Shown: positions 21,632 to 33,160, counted from the stretch's first letter. The stretch is DNA of 64,000 nt from Reticulitermes speratus (GCA_021186555.1 JAJKFL010000003.1:44985908-45049907), one strand, 5' to 3'. A program made the numbers and translations. The notes: a model not told the origin generated them from the sequence alone.

Positions 21632-21632
<1 letters not shown>

Positions 21633-21671
<39 letters not shown>

Positions 21672-21800
21672 ACGGTGGTGGTGCTGGTGATTGCGGTGGT
21701 GAAGTCGGTGACGGCCTTAGCGCTAATGCTGGTGGTGGTTGTGGTGAAGTCGGTGACGGCTTTAGCGCTAATGCTGCTGGTGGTGGTGGTTGTGGTGTTT
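21633..21800 (+). repeat. (GTT)n microsatellite and 45-bp duplication
   Basis: A (TTG)n run at 21633-21670 leads into ggt-rich sequence containing two 45-bp copies; gaagtcggtgacggc starts at 21701 and 21746. Because 45 is a multiple of three, both frames stay open and give a cysteine run followed by EVGDGLSANAGGG-like repeats in a 78-codon frame. I read this as microsatellite expansion rather than a gene. Confidence 0.85.
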
Positions 21801-21802
21801 AG

Positions 21803-22345
21803 TGCTAAAAATTACTTCATTTTTCTCTACAAATTATTCGCTACAAAGGCGCAGCATTGCTGAACGAGACATTTCCGAACAGTAGTCGAGAAAACGGATC
21901 ACGGTTCTGAAGAAAAATTCCTGTACCTGTGTATGACGTGAAACTTCAGGGGCGGACTAGCGGAACTATGGCCAACACGAACACTTCGTGAGAAGGGGCT
22001 TTTAAGGTGGATATGCAACAATTTAACGGTCAAATAATCTTTATAATTATTACACATTGTGTAGTCTTAAAATTTGGTAATGTAACACGGATGCTGTAAA
22101 CATTTGTAATGTTATGGGACACAAAATATGATGAAAGTTTGTGGCCCTTTATTGTGTCTGAATGCATCTTAGTCGAATGTAACAGGCAATATAAGAGGGG
22201 CCGACATTTCTTTCAATAAAACAATTGATTTCCATGAAACAGGAGGAAAAATTTAGAATTTTTCTACATTTGTGCTTTTTCAATGTACGATATATCTTTT
22301 ATTAAACGCCAGTATGTATACTGAAATAGATTTATACGACCGAAG
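21803..22345. other. Unannotated; possible hAT-like edge
   Basis: The string caggggcggactagcgg at 21948 resembles a transposon terminus, and aagaggggccgac near 22193 might be the other side, but pairing is poor. Confidence 0.2.
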
Positions 22346-22349
22346 TTAC

Positions 22350-22650
22350 TGGAACAGAGTCCTTCTAAAGAAGATATTGGTGGCTCAAATGGTCAAAAGA
22401 TTTCATGCTTGAATGGATCTCGAAATTCCATTAACGTGTTTACAGGCAAGCGACTCTACCCTATTCTTTGTCACGTAAGTTCAGTCCAAACCCCCAACCC
22501 TATTTTTTAAAGTTGCAGATTAATATAATCTTCTCATCTGTATTTTCCCCTCCTAAATTGTATCTTTTCTTCATACATAACATTGAAGAACTTTTACTAG
22601 TATTAATTTGCAAGAAATTAGTACTTGTTTTATGTCCTGACCACAGCTTC
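22350..22650 (-). mobile_element. LINE-R 3' remnant (degenerate)
   Basis: Minus-strand similarity in order: ggaacagagtccttct at the tail, then aattccattaacgtgtttac, agttcagtccaaaccc and taatataatcttctcatctg. Many substitutions; no coding left. Confidence 0.5.
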
Positions 22651-23516
22651 TCATTTTGCTAGTTATCTACAATAATCCACAGATGACGAACCTTCGTCTG
22701 CCTGATATCAATTTTATACAAAGTTGCTTAAACTTAAAAAGTGGTGCCAACCGTTCTGTTTGCTTCGTTATCGCTCTGTTGGACTTAATTAAATATACCC
22801 TTAAGCATATTTATAGACTTTTTGTTCGCTCTCAACATACATGTGGCATCTCTGCAAGTGACACATACGTCACTACGTAATCACAGTTACGTTTTCGTGT
22901 TGGGAACATAAAGTGACAGCAGAAATCTAACTTCCACAAAACATATGGTTTAGTGGTCTCTGAAAACTATCAAGTGGATTCACATGTTGATACAGGAAGG
23001 GAAAGAACTTCAGTCTGCAATCACTTAGTTCGCCTTCAGCAGCTTACAAACGAGCCTCAGTGTTGTAGTTTGTCAGGTAGGACTATATATGCATATCTCG
23101 TAATGAAGTTATTTAATTCCAAGTTGCTAAGTTAGTATCATATAGTATGACGTTCTATAAAAAACACGTCATTCTGCTCTGTGAAGCACATTGCTCAATA
23201 ACGCTGTTTGACCGCAGGTCCAGCATTAAAAGTAGAGGGTTTATTTATTAGAGTTTTATTGTTCTTTGGTACCAGTAAGAGATTATATAGAACCCCGCTA
23301 AATGATAATTTTGGGTCGTATTAAATTTCTTAAGGAGAGTGTGTATGTGCACTACAAATCCAGCACACTATAGTAAGTTCGAAGTGTAGTTCCCCTCGAG
23401 TGGGTCTGTGACAGCTTGTGCAGTTTGCGACGTTCTGAGAGCAAGAGAACTGGACTGTAAGGTGTCCCAAGTAGAACAGCAATAGACAAGGGCAGGAGAA
23501 GTAGTAGAGTCCTGCA
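22651..23516. other. Unannotated sequence
   Basis: Short plus-strand frames at 22656-23135 have no support. Confidence 0.4.
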
Positions 23517-23600
23517 ATACAGAGTATACACAAAAGAATGGTGCGGTTTACTATGTATTTAGTATGGAAACCGCACCATTTTTTTGTGTATACTCTGTAT
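23517..23600. repeat. Hairpin with 33-bp arms
   Basis: The arm 23517-23549 is the reverse complement of 23568-23600 with one mismatch, around an 18-nt loop. The ends are atacagagtatacac and gtgtatactctgtat. The size is compatible with a miniature foldback element or a microRNA-like precursor. I see no duplication beyond the arms. Confidence 0.88.
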
Positions 23601-24215
23601 AACTCCTAGGTTACCGCCATTAAATAGAAAGCTACAGGGCTCGGGCGATCACCACGTTTTTGTGTAACATTCTACAAGAAAATAAAAGTAAAAATTCAGT
23701 AACAAATTTTCTTAGAAAGTCCCTATCAAGTGGTATACATTGATTAATGCAAGATGGACATAAGGGCATAACGACACCATAATCCCATCTTCCTGTAAAA
23801 TGAAAGCAAACCTATTGCCAACCAGTCCGACCCTGCGAAGCACCGAGGTGGAGGAAGCTTATGTCTTTTGTGTACCTTGGCGTTGCGCCGCGCCTCGAAA
23901 TACTTTTGCCGTGAAGTTCAGACCTGAGGACGATGTCTTGATGCACACTTCAGACTGACACACATCTTCATATTGTGTTTAAAGCTGAAGGCCTGCTTTG
24001 CCCTAAACACTGAAAGTATAAATTATGCTTAATACAGGTTACTCCAAATGAAAATTCGGAGACTTAAGTGCATATTAAGCCGGAAAACTTCCAGTGGTCC
24101 TTAACACAATTTTTATATGAGCTACTAGCTTTTAAAAGTGTAATGCAGTCACCTAATTTTAATGTACTGCTTGACTTTGTATAAAATACGCATCATTTCG
24201 GTTCCAAAGTATTTA
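23601..24215. other. Unannotated sequence
   Basis: Nothing recognised; a GC-richer patch at 23835-23905 has no frame of note. Confidence 0.4.
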
Positions 24216-24217
24216 AA

Positions 24218-24218
<1 letters not shown>

Positions 24219-24248
<30 letters not shown>

Positions 24249-24255
24249 TATTATA
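24219..24255 (+). repeat. (ATT)n microsatellite
   Basis: About eleven units with one interruption. Confidence 0.93.
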
Positions 24256-24570
24256 TTTTATTTTTAAAGTGGGAAGTGTATTTTTCGTAATACGTCAAGC
24301 TATAACTATGCTTTAAGCATTGTAATGAAATTGTAATTACGTACAGTAATAATAGTTTATTTCAATTCAGTTCTTTTTAATGTATTTACATGCTGACTCA
24401 ACAGCCTAGTGGCCAGTTACAAAGGCAGCACAAGTATAAGGAGAAGATAAATAAACACAAGAAAAAAGCCAGATGATGTAATTGGTAATTAGTCTTGAAA
24501 CAGATACTTTAATACGCAATACAGTACAACAATAACGGGGAGTGTAACTTATTTAAACAAATTCAGTAGT

Positions 24571-24592
24571 AATAGTAGTAGTAGTAGTAGCA
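24571..24592 (+). repeat. (TAG)n microsatellite
   Basis: Seven units including one imperfect. Confidence 0.9.
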
Positions 24593-24859
24593 TAGTCACT
24601 TGCTCCCATATTTTACTTTGTCATAATCATTGCTTGTTCTGTATTGTGAAAATAAAATTAATTTTGGATTATTTCTTCAGTGGAAGGAGGTATGAACTGA
24701 TTTATACCTCTGTGAAGATTTTGTCGCAATGAAATAAATGTCTTCGTGTGTGAAGAAAATTCGTCTTTTGATTTATGAAGCCGTGTGTATGGATTTATAA
24801 TAACCCATATTTAAAAAAAAAATTGCCGCCGCTATCTTCATTGTAGTGCATTCTTCTTG

Positions 24860-24950
24860 GACTACCCTGAAGAAGGAGGAAGCATGCTCCTCCGGAATGA
24901 CAGTTACTGTATACCAATCCACACGGCGTCATGATCAAAAGACTTGAAAT
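24860..24950 (+). mobile_element. PLE-like terminus with hammerhead-like motif
   Basis: CTGAAGA at 24867-24873 is followed by one extra base, a stem II of GGAGG with CCTCC, then GGAA in place of GAAA. The right part cacacggcgtcatgatc corresponds to the outer region of the copies at 28330 and 45379. The core mutation suggests inactivity. Confidence 0.45.
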
Positions 24951-25353
24951 TTAACAACAGTGTTGTGACAACCGCAAGTCTCATCCACAGGCCTCATTCT
25001 AAATGGAGTTTTGGAATTTAATAATGAATCGTTTTAAGAGCAGTTTCTAAACATTAGTTTAATTCACCAGCCCCAATCGGTTGTATGCCTAATTAACCAC
25101 AGTTGCGCAATTCTGAACAGAATAAATAAGGTCTAGTGTGGGAAAACGGATCGCGGCAAGCAGTTGGCTCTCGCTCGATTAGACTCGCATTGTGTCCACG
25201 AAAAAGCATGATGTCACTAACAATGGTTCCCGCAAATCTGAGCAAAAATGTGAGGAGAAGCTTTCTGTGTGGACCACCCACACGCGTTTGTCAGCAGGGG
25301 TGAACAAATCCACACAGAGCACGCAAGACCTAGAAAGTTCAGCGTGTACTTAC

Positions 25354-25429
25354 CTTCACTGACCGTAGCCGCGCATGGTGTTTCTAACTTCATGATGGGA
25401 TCTTCCTTGAAAAGCTGCTTGTCACTCAT
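25354..25429 (-). CDS. Candidate first coding exon, gene unknown
   Basis: Reading the minus strand, an ATG at 25427-25429 follows an in-frame TGA five codons upstream. It opens 25 codons beginning MSDKQLFKEDPIMKLE and ending in split codon G plus a consensus donor gtaagt (25348-25353 reversed). Composition is balanced, with acidic and basic residues and no repeat bias. A LINE-R 3' end lies only about 25 bp upstream, so the 5' untranslated region would border it. I cannot name the protein. It could be chance. Confidence 0.3.
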
Positions 25430-25439
25430 CCGGTCAATA

Positions 25440-25800
25440 CGTCAATTCTCTGCTTTTGAGGAACCCGAAGGTTCGTTACCTTAAAAGTCGATACGATACT
25501 GAGTCAATTAAATACAGTCTCCAACTTCATACCCAATATCTCGAATAGCCATTTTGATATTATCCTCCCATCTGTACCCTTGAGATTTCCGGATCAAAAT
25601 GTTATACACATTTTTCATTTCCCAGTAAGTGTTACATGTCTGTCATCACATATTCCTTAGTTTTATTCGCCCAAATAATATAAGATGAAGAACTTATATT
25701 ATTACACGCTTCCTTATTAATTTTATGTATACTACTCTTTATTCCTCACCCCAGGTCCCAAATGTTTTTATAAGTTTCTTCACAAACTCGCTCATTCTAA
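25440..25800 (-). mobile_element. LINE-R 3' portion
   Basis: Minus-strand similarity includes gatgggaggataatatc and gaaccttcgggttcctcaa, the typical end of the LINE-R ORF. The DNA toward 25800 would encode the preceding region but is broken by stops. The 3' end lies near 25450. Confidence 0.6.
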
Positions 25801-25864
25801 AAGAAATTGGCCAACCCTTTCTGCTCACCTCCGTTTAGGCATGACACTTTCTTGTATTTTAGGA

Positions 25865-26125
25865 ACTGGAATAGCTGAGTCTGTAGGCCTATTAGCTGGG
25901 CTACTGGTTTGACGACTGGCAACTGGGATTCGATTTGTGGCAGTGCCAGAAGTTCTAGTCTTCTCCACAGTAGTATCCAGACCGGCTCAGGGACTCGTGC
26001 AGCCACATGTGCAATGGAGAGTGCCGTCATTTGCTGGTGTTAAGAGTTTTCGTGTCGTGAAATAGAATGCTCACCTCTATCTGTTACCGAAGTTAAGAAT
26101 TTGTGGAGCTACTCGTGTATACCGC
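25865..26125 (+). mobile_element. SINE-B (degenerate)
   Basis: Plus-strand head near 25880 (gctgggctactgg), degenerate B box ggattcgatttgtgg, then ccagaccggctcaggg and gaagttaagaatttgtgg in SINE-B order. Confidence 0.6.
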
Positions 26126-26485
26126 CACTCCCCCACCCCATCCCCCAACAGCTTGGTTTTCAGTTAGGCACAAGAACAACTTTGCCTCCATTATCGTATT
26201 CTGCATACCAATTTCAGGCCCCAAAATTCAGTTTATTAGAAATGTTCTGTGTTTCGGTGTCATAAATGTGCTGAGTGTGTGTAAATTAGCAGGTAACGTT
26301 AGAAATTTTAACTGTACTTTAATTAACACTTCTGAAATCGTTTTATAAGTCCGAGTAATAGTCCAGTAGATTTAGCTCAGTAGCACGTACAGCTTGTTAC
26401 TTGCTTACCAGAACCATCTGACATCAGTTTTTGCTCCGAGGTGAATTCTGCGACAATGCTGAAATAGGCCTTCCGCAAAGCCGGA
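26126..26485. other. Unannotated sequence
   Basis: No recognised element. Confidence 0.4.
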
Positions 26486-26765
26486 ATAGCATGGTCTCTA
26501 CAGTGACTAGGCTACGGGCTGAACAACGAGAGGTTCGAATCCCGGCAGGGGCAAGAGGTTTATCTATCTTCCAAAACGTTTGGATCAGCTCTGTGGTCCA
26601 CTCAGCCTCCTATTCAGTGGGTACCGAGATGGTTTCCCGCGGGTAACGCGGCTGGGGCGTGAAACTGACCACTCAATTTTATCGAATGACGATGTTAAGA
26701 ATGAGTGGAGCTATAACTCTACTCCGCTCTATGCCCTTTTGGCGTGGACAGGGATACCTTTTAAC
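26486..26765 (+). mobile_element. SINE-B
   Basis: Head with tctctacagtgactaggc, B box gaggttcgaatcccgg, middle ctcagcctcctattcagtgg and end gttaagaatgagtggagc, then ggcgtggacagggatacc. One of the clearest copies; use it as the plus-strand reference for the family. Local open frames are shadows. Confidence 0.85.
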
Positions 26766-26772
26766 GCATTGT

Positions 26773-26815
26773 GGTTATTAATTATTAAATTATTAATTAT
26801 TAATTATTAATTATG
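26773..26815 (+). repeat. TTAATTA-type short tandem repeat
   Basis: Repeated attaatt blocks of 7 bp, with one imperfect unit. Confidence 0.85.
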
Positions 26816-28310
26816 AAACAATCAAACAAAAACTATGCCTCCATCGGGTTCAACAATATAAACTCTGAATTATTGTCCACACACTTGGTGTGTTCTTTAT
26901 GATTCTTACAATAAACAACGATTATTTTCTTATACACATTTCACAGATCGGTCTTTCTAATTGAAGCAGACTGTGTTCTCTATGAGGTAAGAACATATTA
27001 TTTAGACACATTTTGGTCTTTAAAGACTACACAGGGATATGTCTTTAAGTTGTGGCTTTTAATTACGCGTAAGGAATACTTGCCTATTCTCAAATTTGGA
27101 TTAACTTATCTATTTTCTGCATCCAGCGAAGCCAATACACAGATATCGGCCATTCTCTAAAAATAATCAGTAGTACATTAAAGTTAAGATAAATTATCTT
27201 AACTTCAGGCTAAGAGGCAGTCTGTAGGTAAATGGCATTGCGTCGTTAAACAACGTTCTTGTAAGCTGTATGTAAGAATGAAGTTCCCCAGATTATTTGA
27301 CGGACTGTAGCCAATTAAAAACACATTCTTTTCCATATTGCCTCTATTCTGGCAACCAGCTGGAAGTGCTAAGAGACGGGCTATTATCCTGGCAATTTCA
27401 CAGGCGTCAACATAAATAAAATGTTGAACTACTAAGTTAGCAGGGGCTCATGAGCTCCTGCTATAGGGCATTGTTAGTCTTTTGTTCGCCACACAAAAGG
27501 TATTTTGTTAGCAGATTGGTGCTTGCTCTTTTTAAAGCATCACTACCGCCCCCTGTTAGTTGCTTTTTATATTACGCTCAGTCGAACAGGCCTCAATAGA
27601 CATCGTTTTGTTAAAGGGAGACGTCTGTTCCTGACCCGGGGGCTCTGCGTCACAATTACATGTTGGAGAGTACTGATCATTCAGTTGGGTCTGAAAGTGA
27701 CGAAACGAAAGGAAAAAAAGAAACGAACATAATCAGGGTTATACCATGATCATGGAGGCATAAATTTTCTCCGAAACGCTGGTTAATTTATACCAGGCCA
27801 TATGGAGTAACATCCCAAGAAAGGGCATTGTTTTAGGCGCGTTCGCAAAATTGCGAAAAGCGACTATTAGCTTCTTCATGTCTGTCCGTCAGTCCGCATG
27901 AAACAACTCTGCTCCCACTGGACGGATTTTCATGAAATTTGTTATTTGAGGATTTTTCGAAACTCTGTCGAGAAAATTCAAGTTTCATTAAAATCTGACA
28001 AGAATAACGGGTACTTTACAGAAGACCTATGTACTTTAATGATAGTATCTTAGTGTTCTTGGAATGAGAAATATTTCAGACAAAGTTTGTAGGGAAAATC
28101 ACAACACACGTTTTATTTTCAATAAATAGTTTCCGAAAATCGTGCCGTTTAAAAGATAATGTGGAAAAATATGGTAGAGCCGGACAGGTCACAGATGTCA
28201 ATATAATACGGCGCATGCGCATTGCATGCTGGATAAATAAGGATGCAGACAGACACACAGAATATGTACTACATATTGCGTAACCTTGATTTTTCAGGCT
28301 TCCGCCGCGA
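26816..28310. other. Unannotated sequence
   Basis: Contains an 11-bp palindrome (aagttaagata 27181-27191 with its reverse complement 27195-27205). A single string gattttcatgaaatttg near 27926 resembles the ~140-bp repeat at 14471. No gene signal. Confidence 0.4.
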
Positions 28311-28317
28311 TGTTGAT

Positions 28318-28410
28318 GAGATCTGAGCGCTTCTGGGATATTACGCGGCGTCGTGTGGTAATTGTTTACCGACGTTTCGGGACAACATATCCCAGAAGAG
28401 CGCAGATCTA
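28318..28410. mobile_element. PLE-like inverted pair (short foldback)
   Basis: Arms of about 23 bp: gatctgagcgcttctgggat at the left (from 28319) and atcccagaagagcgcagatc at the right (to 28408), one base longer within the arm on one side. Between them lies a minus-strand terminus ending GAAACGTCGGTAA. The CTGANGA part has been lost. Confidence 0.55.
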
Positions 28411-30150
28411 CATATTGCTTGTCCACCGCAACAATGTTTACGCTAACGCGCCTCAATATTACGTTGTAAGTACGTAGTACTTTGCCTGTCGTGTTATCAT
28501 CTGATAAGGGTTTCAAATCTCATTTGGTGTTTGTTTCCTTGTGTGTATGATAAACATTTAAAGTAATACAAAGTCTGTAATACTGTTTTTAGTCCTGATA
28601 ATAATGTCTCGCTCTGTGCAATGTGGTATAATCAGCTTTACGACAATGGAATGGTAGCTGTAAGAAGTCAACATCACAAACATGATATTTATCTTGCAAA
28701 GAACTCCTTTATAAAATAACTGTATTCGAATGAAGTGCGACTTCACACCTTTGTCATGTAAGGCATAAAATATTGTTATTTCGATTTTAAAAACACTGTC
28801 TTTTAAACCACTGCCGCAGCTACGTTCTTGGAACGTCACAACTATAAAAACACCCGGGCGCGTTCAGCGTACTAAAACCGTAAGTTCAATAAAAAGTGAA
28901 ATACAAAATAAGAAGTAAATAAAGATGTTAGAAATAAAGATAGAAGAAAGATTAAAGGAAAGAAAGTGAGGATAAAGTTTAGCAGAAAAGTGTACATTTC
29001 TGTCACAATTTCAGACCTCACATACGCATTATTATTTTGTCTCTGTGTTAAGAAAGCATCTTGATAAATAGGAGGATGTGAAAATTTGCGCTGTTATTCT
29101 TGTATCTTAATTTGTGAAGAAAATGGGCTGGACAGAAATGGACGACAGTTGTGTACATAGCCGCTGTCTATCACGTACTTAAGGAAACAAGACATTCAAA
29201 TTTTACATCATCATGAAGCCTCAGGAGACATCACTGATTCTTCTAGAACTGACACTTGATGAGGAATGGATAGTAGTGAGAAACTGGAACGTAATGCCCC
29301 GTTAAAAATAAATGGATTGAAGCCCTGCACCTTCAGTGTTGGCAGCTTGAAATAAATAGAAACACTGTCTCTCGCAACCTTTCTTAATCAGTCATTGCAG
29401 AAGAAGGCCCGGGCTGCACACAGATACAGCTGAACCCTTGTACGAGTATGTGGCAGAATTGTCGGACAGAACGAAATGTACTTTCGTTTCGGATTTAATT
29501 TCTTTGTATTGTTTATAGATACATAAAAATAAGAAGACATGTTTACTGCACTTTGGAGTTAATATGTTTTCGAACAAAAATTTATGTTGCACAGCATATT
29601 GGCCTTTATCGTTAATTTCGGAGAGAAATATAACATTATAAACATGATGTAATAACACGTAATTCCTAATTTGTTGCTGTACTTTCTGTAATATATGTTT
29701 AATTACTCCTTATGGCATAAGGTTTAAATTAAAATGATAGACTTATTGAGGTCTGTATTTTGTATCATGAGCCACATACTGTAATTATATTCTTTGAGGA
29801 AATGCACAGAGTTTGGTCAGGGATAGCGTGACTGAGTAAGGCCTAAATGAAATCATGTAAACGACATTATTATACAAAAATTAGGATCTCAACAAACTCC
29901 ATTTTCTGCTCGTCCATGAGGAATCAAATGTCATGGTCGACTAGTGAACCGTTTTCTTTTTTATTAATAGTCTATTAACTCCAGCTCTGCCTCCTTTTCA
30001 ATTGCCCCACAGTTACTGAAGAGTAGATTGGTAGCCGGCACGTGTCTGTTAAAGCGGCTCCGACCTGTTTGAACCTCGACATTGTATGGCATGTGTCTCC
30101 AACCCGCTGCCTTCTAGGTTGCGTTATGCGTCTGCGACCACATTTGCAAA
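28411..30150. other. Unannotated sequence
   Basis: About 1.7 kb AT-rich, with a purine-rich patch at 28895-28985. Short minus-strand frames have no support. Confidence 0.4.
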
Positions 30151-30152
30151 TT

Positions 30153-30156
<4 letters not shown>

Positions 30157-30187
<31 letters not shown>
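30157..30187 (+). repeat. (AT)n microsatellite
   Basis: About fifteen uninterrupted units. Confidence 0.95.
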
Positions 30188-30188
<1 letters not shown>

Positions 30189-30239
30189 TATACAAACGGA
30201 ACTGTAATTTAGGAGATTAAGTAAACCACTTTTTATGAT

Positions 30240-30316
30240 TTTTACACGTGCGGCCCGCAGACCAGCTCACGGTGATGGTTGTTACTCTTTTCCAAAAAAA
30301 TGTTGGACACCCATGT
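30240..30316 (-). mobile_element. Possible hAT terminus
   Basis: On the minus strand the edge reads catgggtgtccaacattt, and gtctgcgggccgcacg follows further in, an order seen at many hAT ends. The copy at 44701 (cagaggcgtccaacattt) is closely related. No second end identified. Confidence 0.4.
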
Positions 30317-30566
30317 TTTAGGGGAAGGATTATACTGAAGTGTAATTACAACGACGCTGTTTCTTACGTACAGAATTGCCTGGCGATTAGAACTTTTGTC
30401 ACACTGTTACGCTGAGCTAACTCTTTTTGTTGACTCCTCACCTAATACCAGTTTGCGGAGGTGAAACGTTCCGAATGTGTAGACCAGTGAAAGCGAATTT
30501 GAAAAGTTCTACATCTGCTGGATTTGGAGTCTAGTGTCACGCCAGCGCGTGTTTAACTGCTCTAAA

Positions 30567-30861
30567 GGTAAAGGTACAGCAGTCCCTATACAGGCCTGGA
30601 CCGGCCCTAAGGGCTGCAGGAGGTTGAGGCTCCCAGATTTCCAGACAATCGGCACATGAAAGTTGTAAGGATGTCACCCCTACGCACCGGCCGCCTTTAC
30701 CCCCATAAAATATTCCTGGTACTCATTTATGTTCTGAGTCGACCCCGCGGCCATAGTGCGGCCGGAAGGATTAAGTAAATGACCTCATCGGGAATCGAAC
30801 CCGCGACCTTCCGGCTAGTAGCGCAGTGCCTTAACCAACTGCGCCACCGCGTGTCCCCTTA
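30567..30861 (-). mobile_element. SINE-D with 12-bp target-site duplication
   Basis: Minus-strand head at 30857 carries A box tggcgcagttggttaagg and B box cgggttcgattccc. The body includes reversed caccggccgcctttaccccc and starts (3' end) at ggtaaaggtacagc. The repeat aactgctctaaa flanks it at 30555-30566 and 30862-30873. Confidence 0.88.
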
Positions 30862-31075
30862 AACTGCTCTAAATCACTGAATTTTTCCATACAGACTCGC
30901 TTGTAGTAATTACGAACTGCGACTTGTTGCCTTAGGAACTTGCAGACTAAATGGTGGGTGTACGTGAGAAAAACTGTGCCAAGGAGTGCTTACAAAGCTA
31001 CGAGTGACTTTTGTAGTAAATTCTTTAATTTAGTCCTTGTCGAAATGAACATGTATAAGATCAGGGTGTGTAACT

Positions 31076-31107
31076 TACGTGTGCATATGTGTAAGTGCGT
31101 GCGTGTG

Positions 31108-31142
<35 letters not shown>
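31076..31142 (+). repeat. (GT)n microsatellite
   Basis: Imperfect gt/gc in the left third, then about seventeen perfect gt units. Confidence 0.93.
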
Positions 31143-31146
<4 letters not shown>

Positions 31147-31222
31147 AGCAGAAGAAATAAATTGGACAGCCTAATATCTCTGTGCTGGAATAATCATAAA
31201 CGACTTTACACAGTAACATAAC

Positions 31223-31315
31223 ATGTCAATTTACGGTGATAATAATTCGTACGTATTGCCCTCGGAAGACATTTTAGCGGAGGTGTTAAGTCTGTTTACA
31301 GTTTCTGAACATAAG
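31223..31315 (+). CDS. Candidate first coding exon, gene unknown
   Basis: ATG at 31223 in a good context (aac before it) with an in-frame TAA three codons upstream. It opens 31 codons starting MSIYGDNNSYVLPSEDI and ending VSEHK, at which point ataag is followed by gtgagg, a plausible donor. The frame continues open past the donor to 31504, so it could also be one 93-codon frame. No domain recognised. Confidence 0.25.
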
Positions 31316-31504
31316 GTGAGGATTTATACGTGCCGAGATGATTGCCATGTCACAGCAAGTTCGCAGCTCGTTCCAGCACATTCGCTGCTGCAGACACAAT
31401 CTATAAAATGGCCTCGCTTCTCAGAGGAAAACACATCCAAATCCACAGCACAGGCTTGGTTGTTTCCGAGAACAAAATGCGTGTTTCCTAAATTGATTGG
31501 GTAA

Positions 31505-31785
31505 TGAATAATAAATGCGACTGTTGCACAACTGTCGACTAGGTAGTTTTCATATTATATACACAAGCTTATAATTCTTCTGTAAGAAATTAACTATAAT
31601 ACATAAGAATGAAATGGCTAAGAGGGAGGATACTTCAAAGTATATTCAACGAAACTGAAAGAAGACTTTAATTTCGTGATGTTCCATTCCGAAAATAAAT
31701 GTATTGCCACTTTGAAAGTAAAATGTAGAAAAAGGCCTCTGCCTGACTAATTTATGTCAATGATATAAGGAGTCCTGAAAGTGAA
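31505..31785. other. Unannotated sequence
   Basis: Nothing recognised. Confidence 0.4.
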
Positions 31786-31789
31786 GATG

Positions 31790-31990
31790 CAAAATTCTTG
31801 GGATATTATGCTATGTATACGTTATATATATATACCGTCGTTTCGGAGCAGCTTGCTGCCTCATCTTCAGTGTCCTATACGTCTATTCTTTGACTTCTTG
31901 AACCCTGCAGATTAAGGCAATAATTTTCTCCGAAACGTCGGTAACCATACACGAGACAGCACAGCATCATATTCCAGAACACCGTTTCAG
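31790..31990. mobile_element. PLE-like inverted pair
   Basis: The left copy, on the minus strand (31794-31872), has CTGAAGA read from 31870, an 8-12 nt hairpin region and GAAACGACGGTA. The right copy, on the plus strand (31905-31985), has tctccGAAACGTCGGTAACC and ends catattccagaac, the reverse of the left outer edge cttgggatatta. The two face outward from a ~35-bp centre. Confidence 0.55.
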
Positions 31991-32450
31991 CTCTTAAGGG
32001 GCACTTCGGTGTTCTGCAGAAAGGATCGGAGTCCGCAAGGTGTTCACTTGGCCAGTGATACTACGTATAACATTTTGCTTCACTAGTTTGTTTACAAAGC
32101 CAATATCACTACACGGCCTAATTATTTCAAACAGGCAATGGTTCTATGTCATGGCATTTCTCCTTCTGTTTGTCCGTTTGTTTTCGTTTTCATGAAAACC
32201 AAATTTAAATCCCAGTTACTCACGATTACGCCGCCAGACGGTAGAAATAAACGGCATTGGAATGAAACTTTTGGATGGTGTTAAGGTGTTATTTCGTGCT
32301 TATTGTGTCAAGATGCCTTTACATTGTTTGAAGGAGGCCGTGTTCGGGGTTTGGAATGTTTAAGTATGTGTTCAGTGGATAAACTGAAAATAAACTCAGG
32401 TCAAACAGCTGTGATAAGAACAGCAGTGATTTACTAAAATGTACTTCTAC
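31991..32450. other. Unannotated sequence
   Basis: Nothing recognised. Confidence 0.4.
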
Positions 32451-32454
32451 ATTA

Positions 32455-32493
32455 CTAATAATAATAATATCACTATTATTATTATTATTATTT
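32455..32493 (+). repeat. AAT/ATT microsatellite
   Basis: (TAA)n then (TTA)n separated by tatcac. Confidence 0.9.
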
Positions 32494-33160
32494 CATAGGG
32501 ATAATAGCATTCTCCGTTTGGTTTTCTGTTTTTTAAAAGACACGCCAGCTGAACGGCATTTCACAAGCTCACTCAATTCATTGCTCCTTCTTAAACCAGG
32601 CCTCCTGCATGCAAACCAAATGAAGAAATACTTTAAATTACAGAAGCAAGTTAAACTGCACACACTGACAAACACTTTATTTGAGCCTATTCTTACTTGA
32701 AACTCACTGTCGTCAAGTGTACTTTGTACGAGTGTAAGGTTTTCATTCAAAATTCCACAGAAGTATTTAAATACACATTATTTATTCCTGTCTCTCAGTT
32801 CCTTTCTTTCCAAATTTTCTTCTGTTTTTCTCTTTCTTTCTTTCTTGTGCACTTCTGGCATCACTTTTCAGAACGCTATGCGCTGCAGGAATGCGTTTCT
32901 CTGCATTAGGTGCAGCAAATGTTTACTGTGTTACATGTAGGAGAATGAATGAATTGTGGTGAGCTGGGAAGGGAATGCTTATTGCCTGTTCTTATTCTTA
33001 TTATCCCGGTATGTATCTGTTTCAAGATGTATTCTTAACAATACCGTACTAACTACAGAGGCTATGTGACAGTGAGGGAAAGTTACATGTGCTAATTAGA
33101 GAAGGAAGAAGTTATAATTCATGATGGATGTAACCGTGCGTAGATATACGCAAAAGGTCG
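32494..33160. other. Unannotated sequence
   Basis: Short frames on both strands at 32493-32909 overlap and have no support. A small (TTTC)n patch at about 32821-32846. Confidence 0.4.

Noticed and set aside
28076..28516. 146-codon minus-strand frame
   Set aside because: It crosses a PLE-like inverted pair in its middle and shows no domain; openness is most likely chance.
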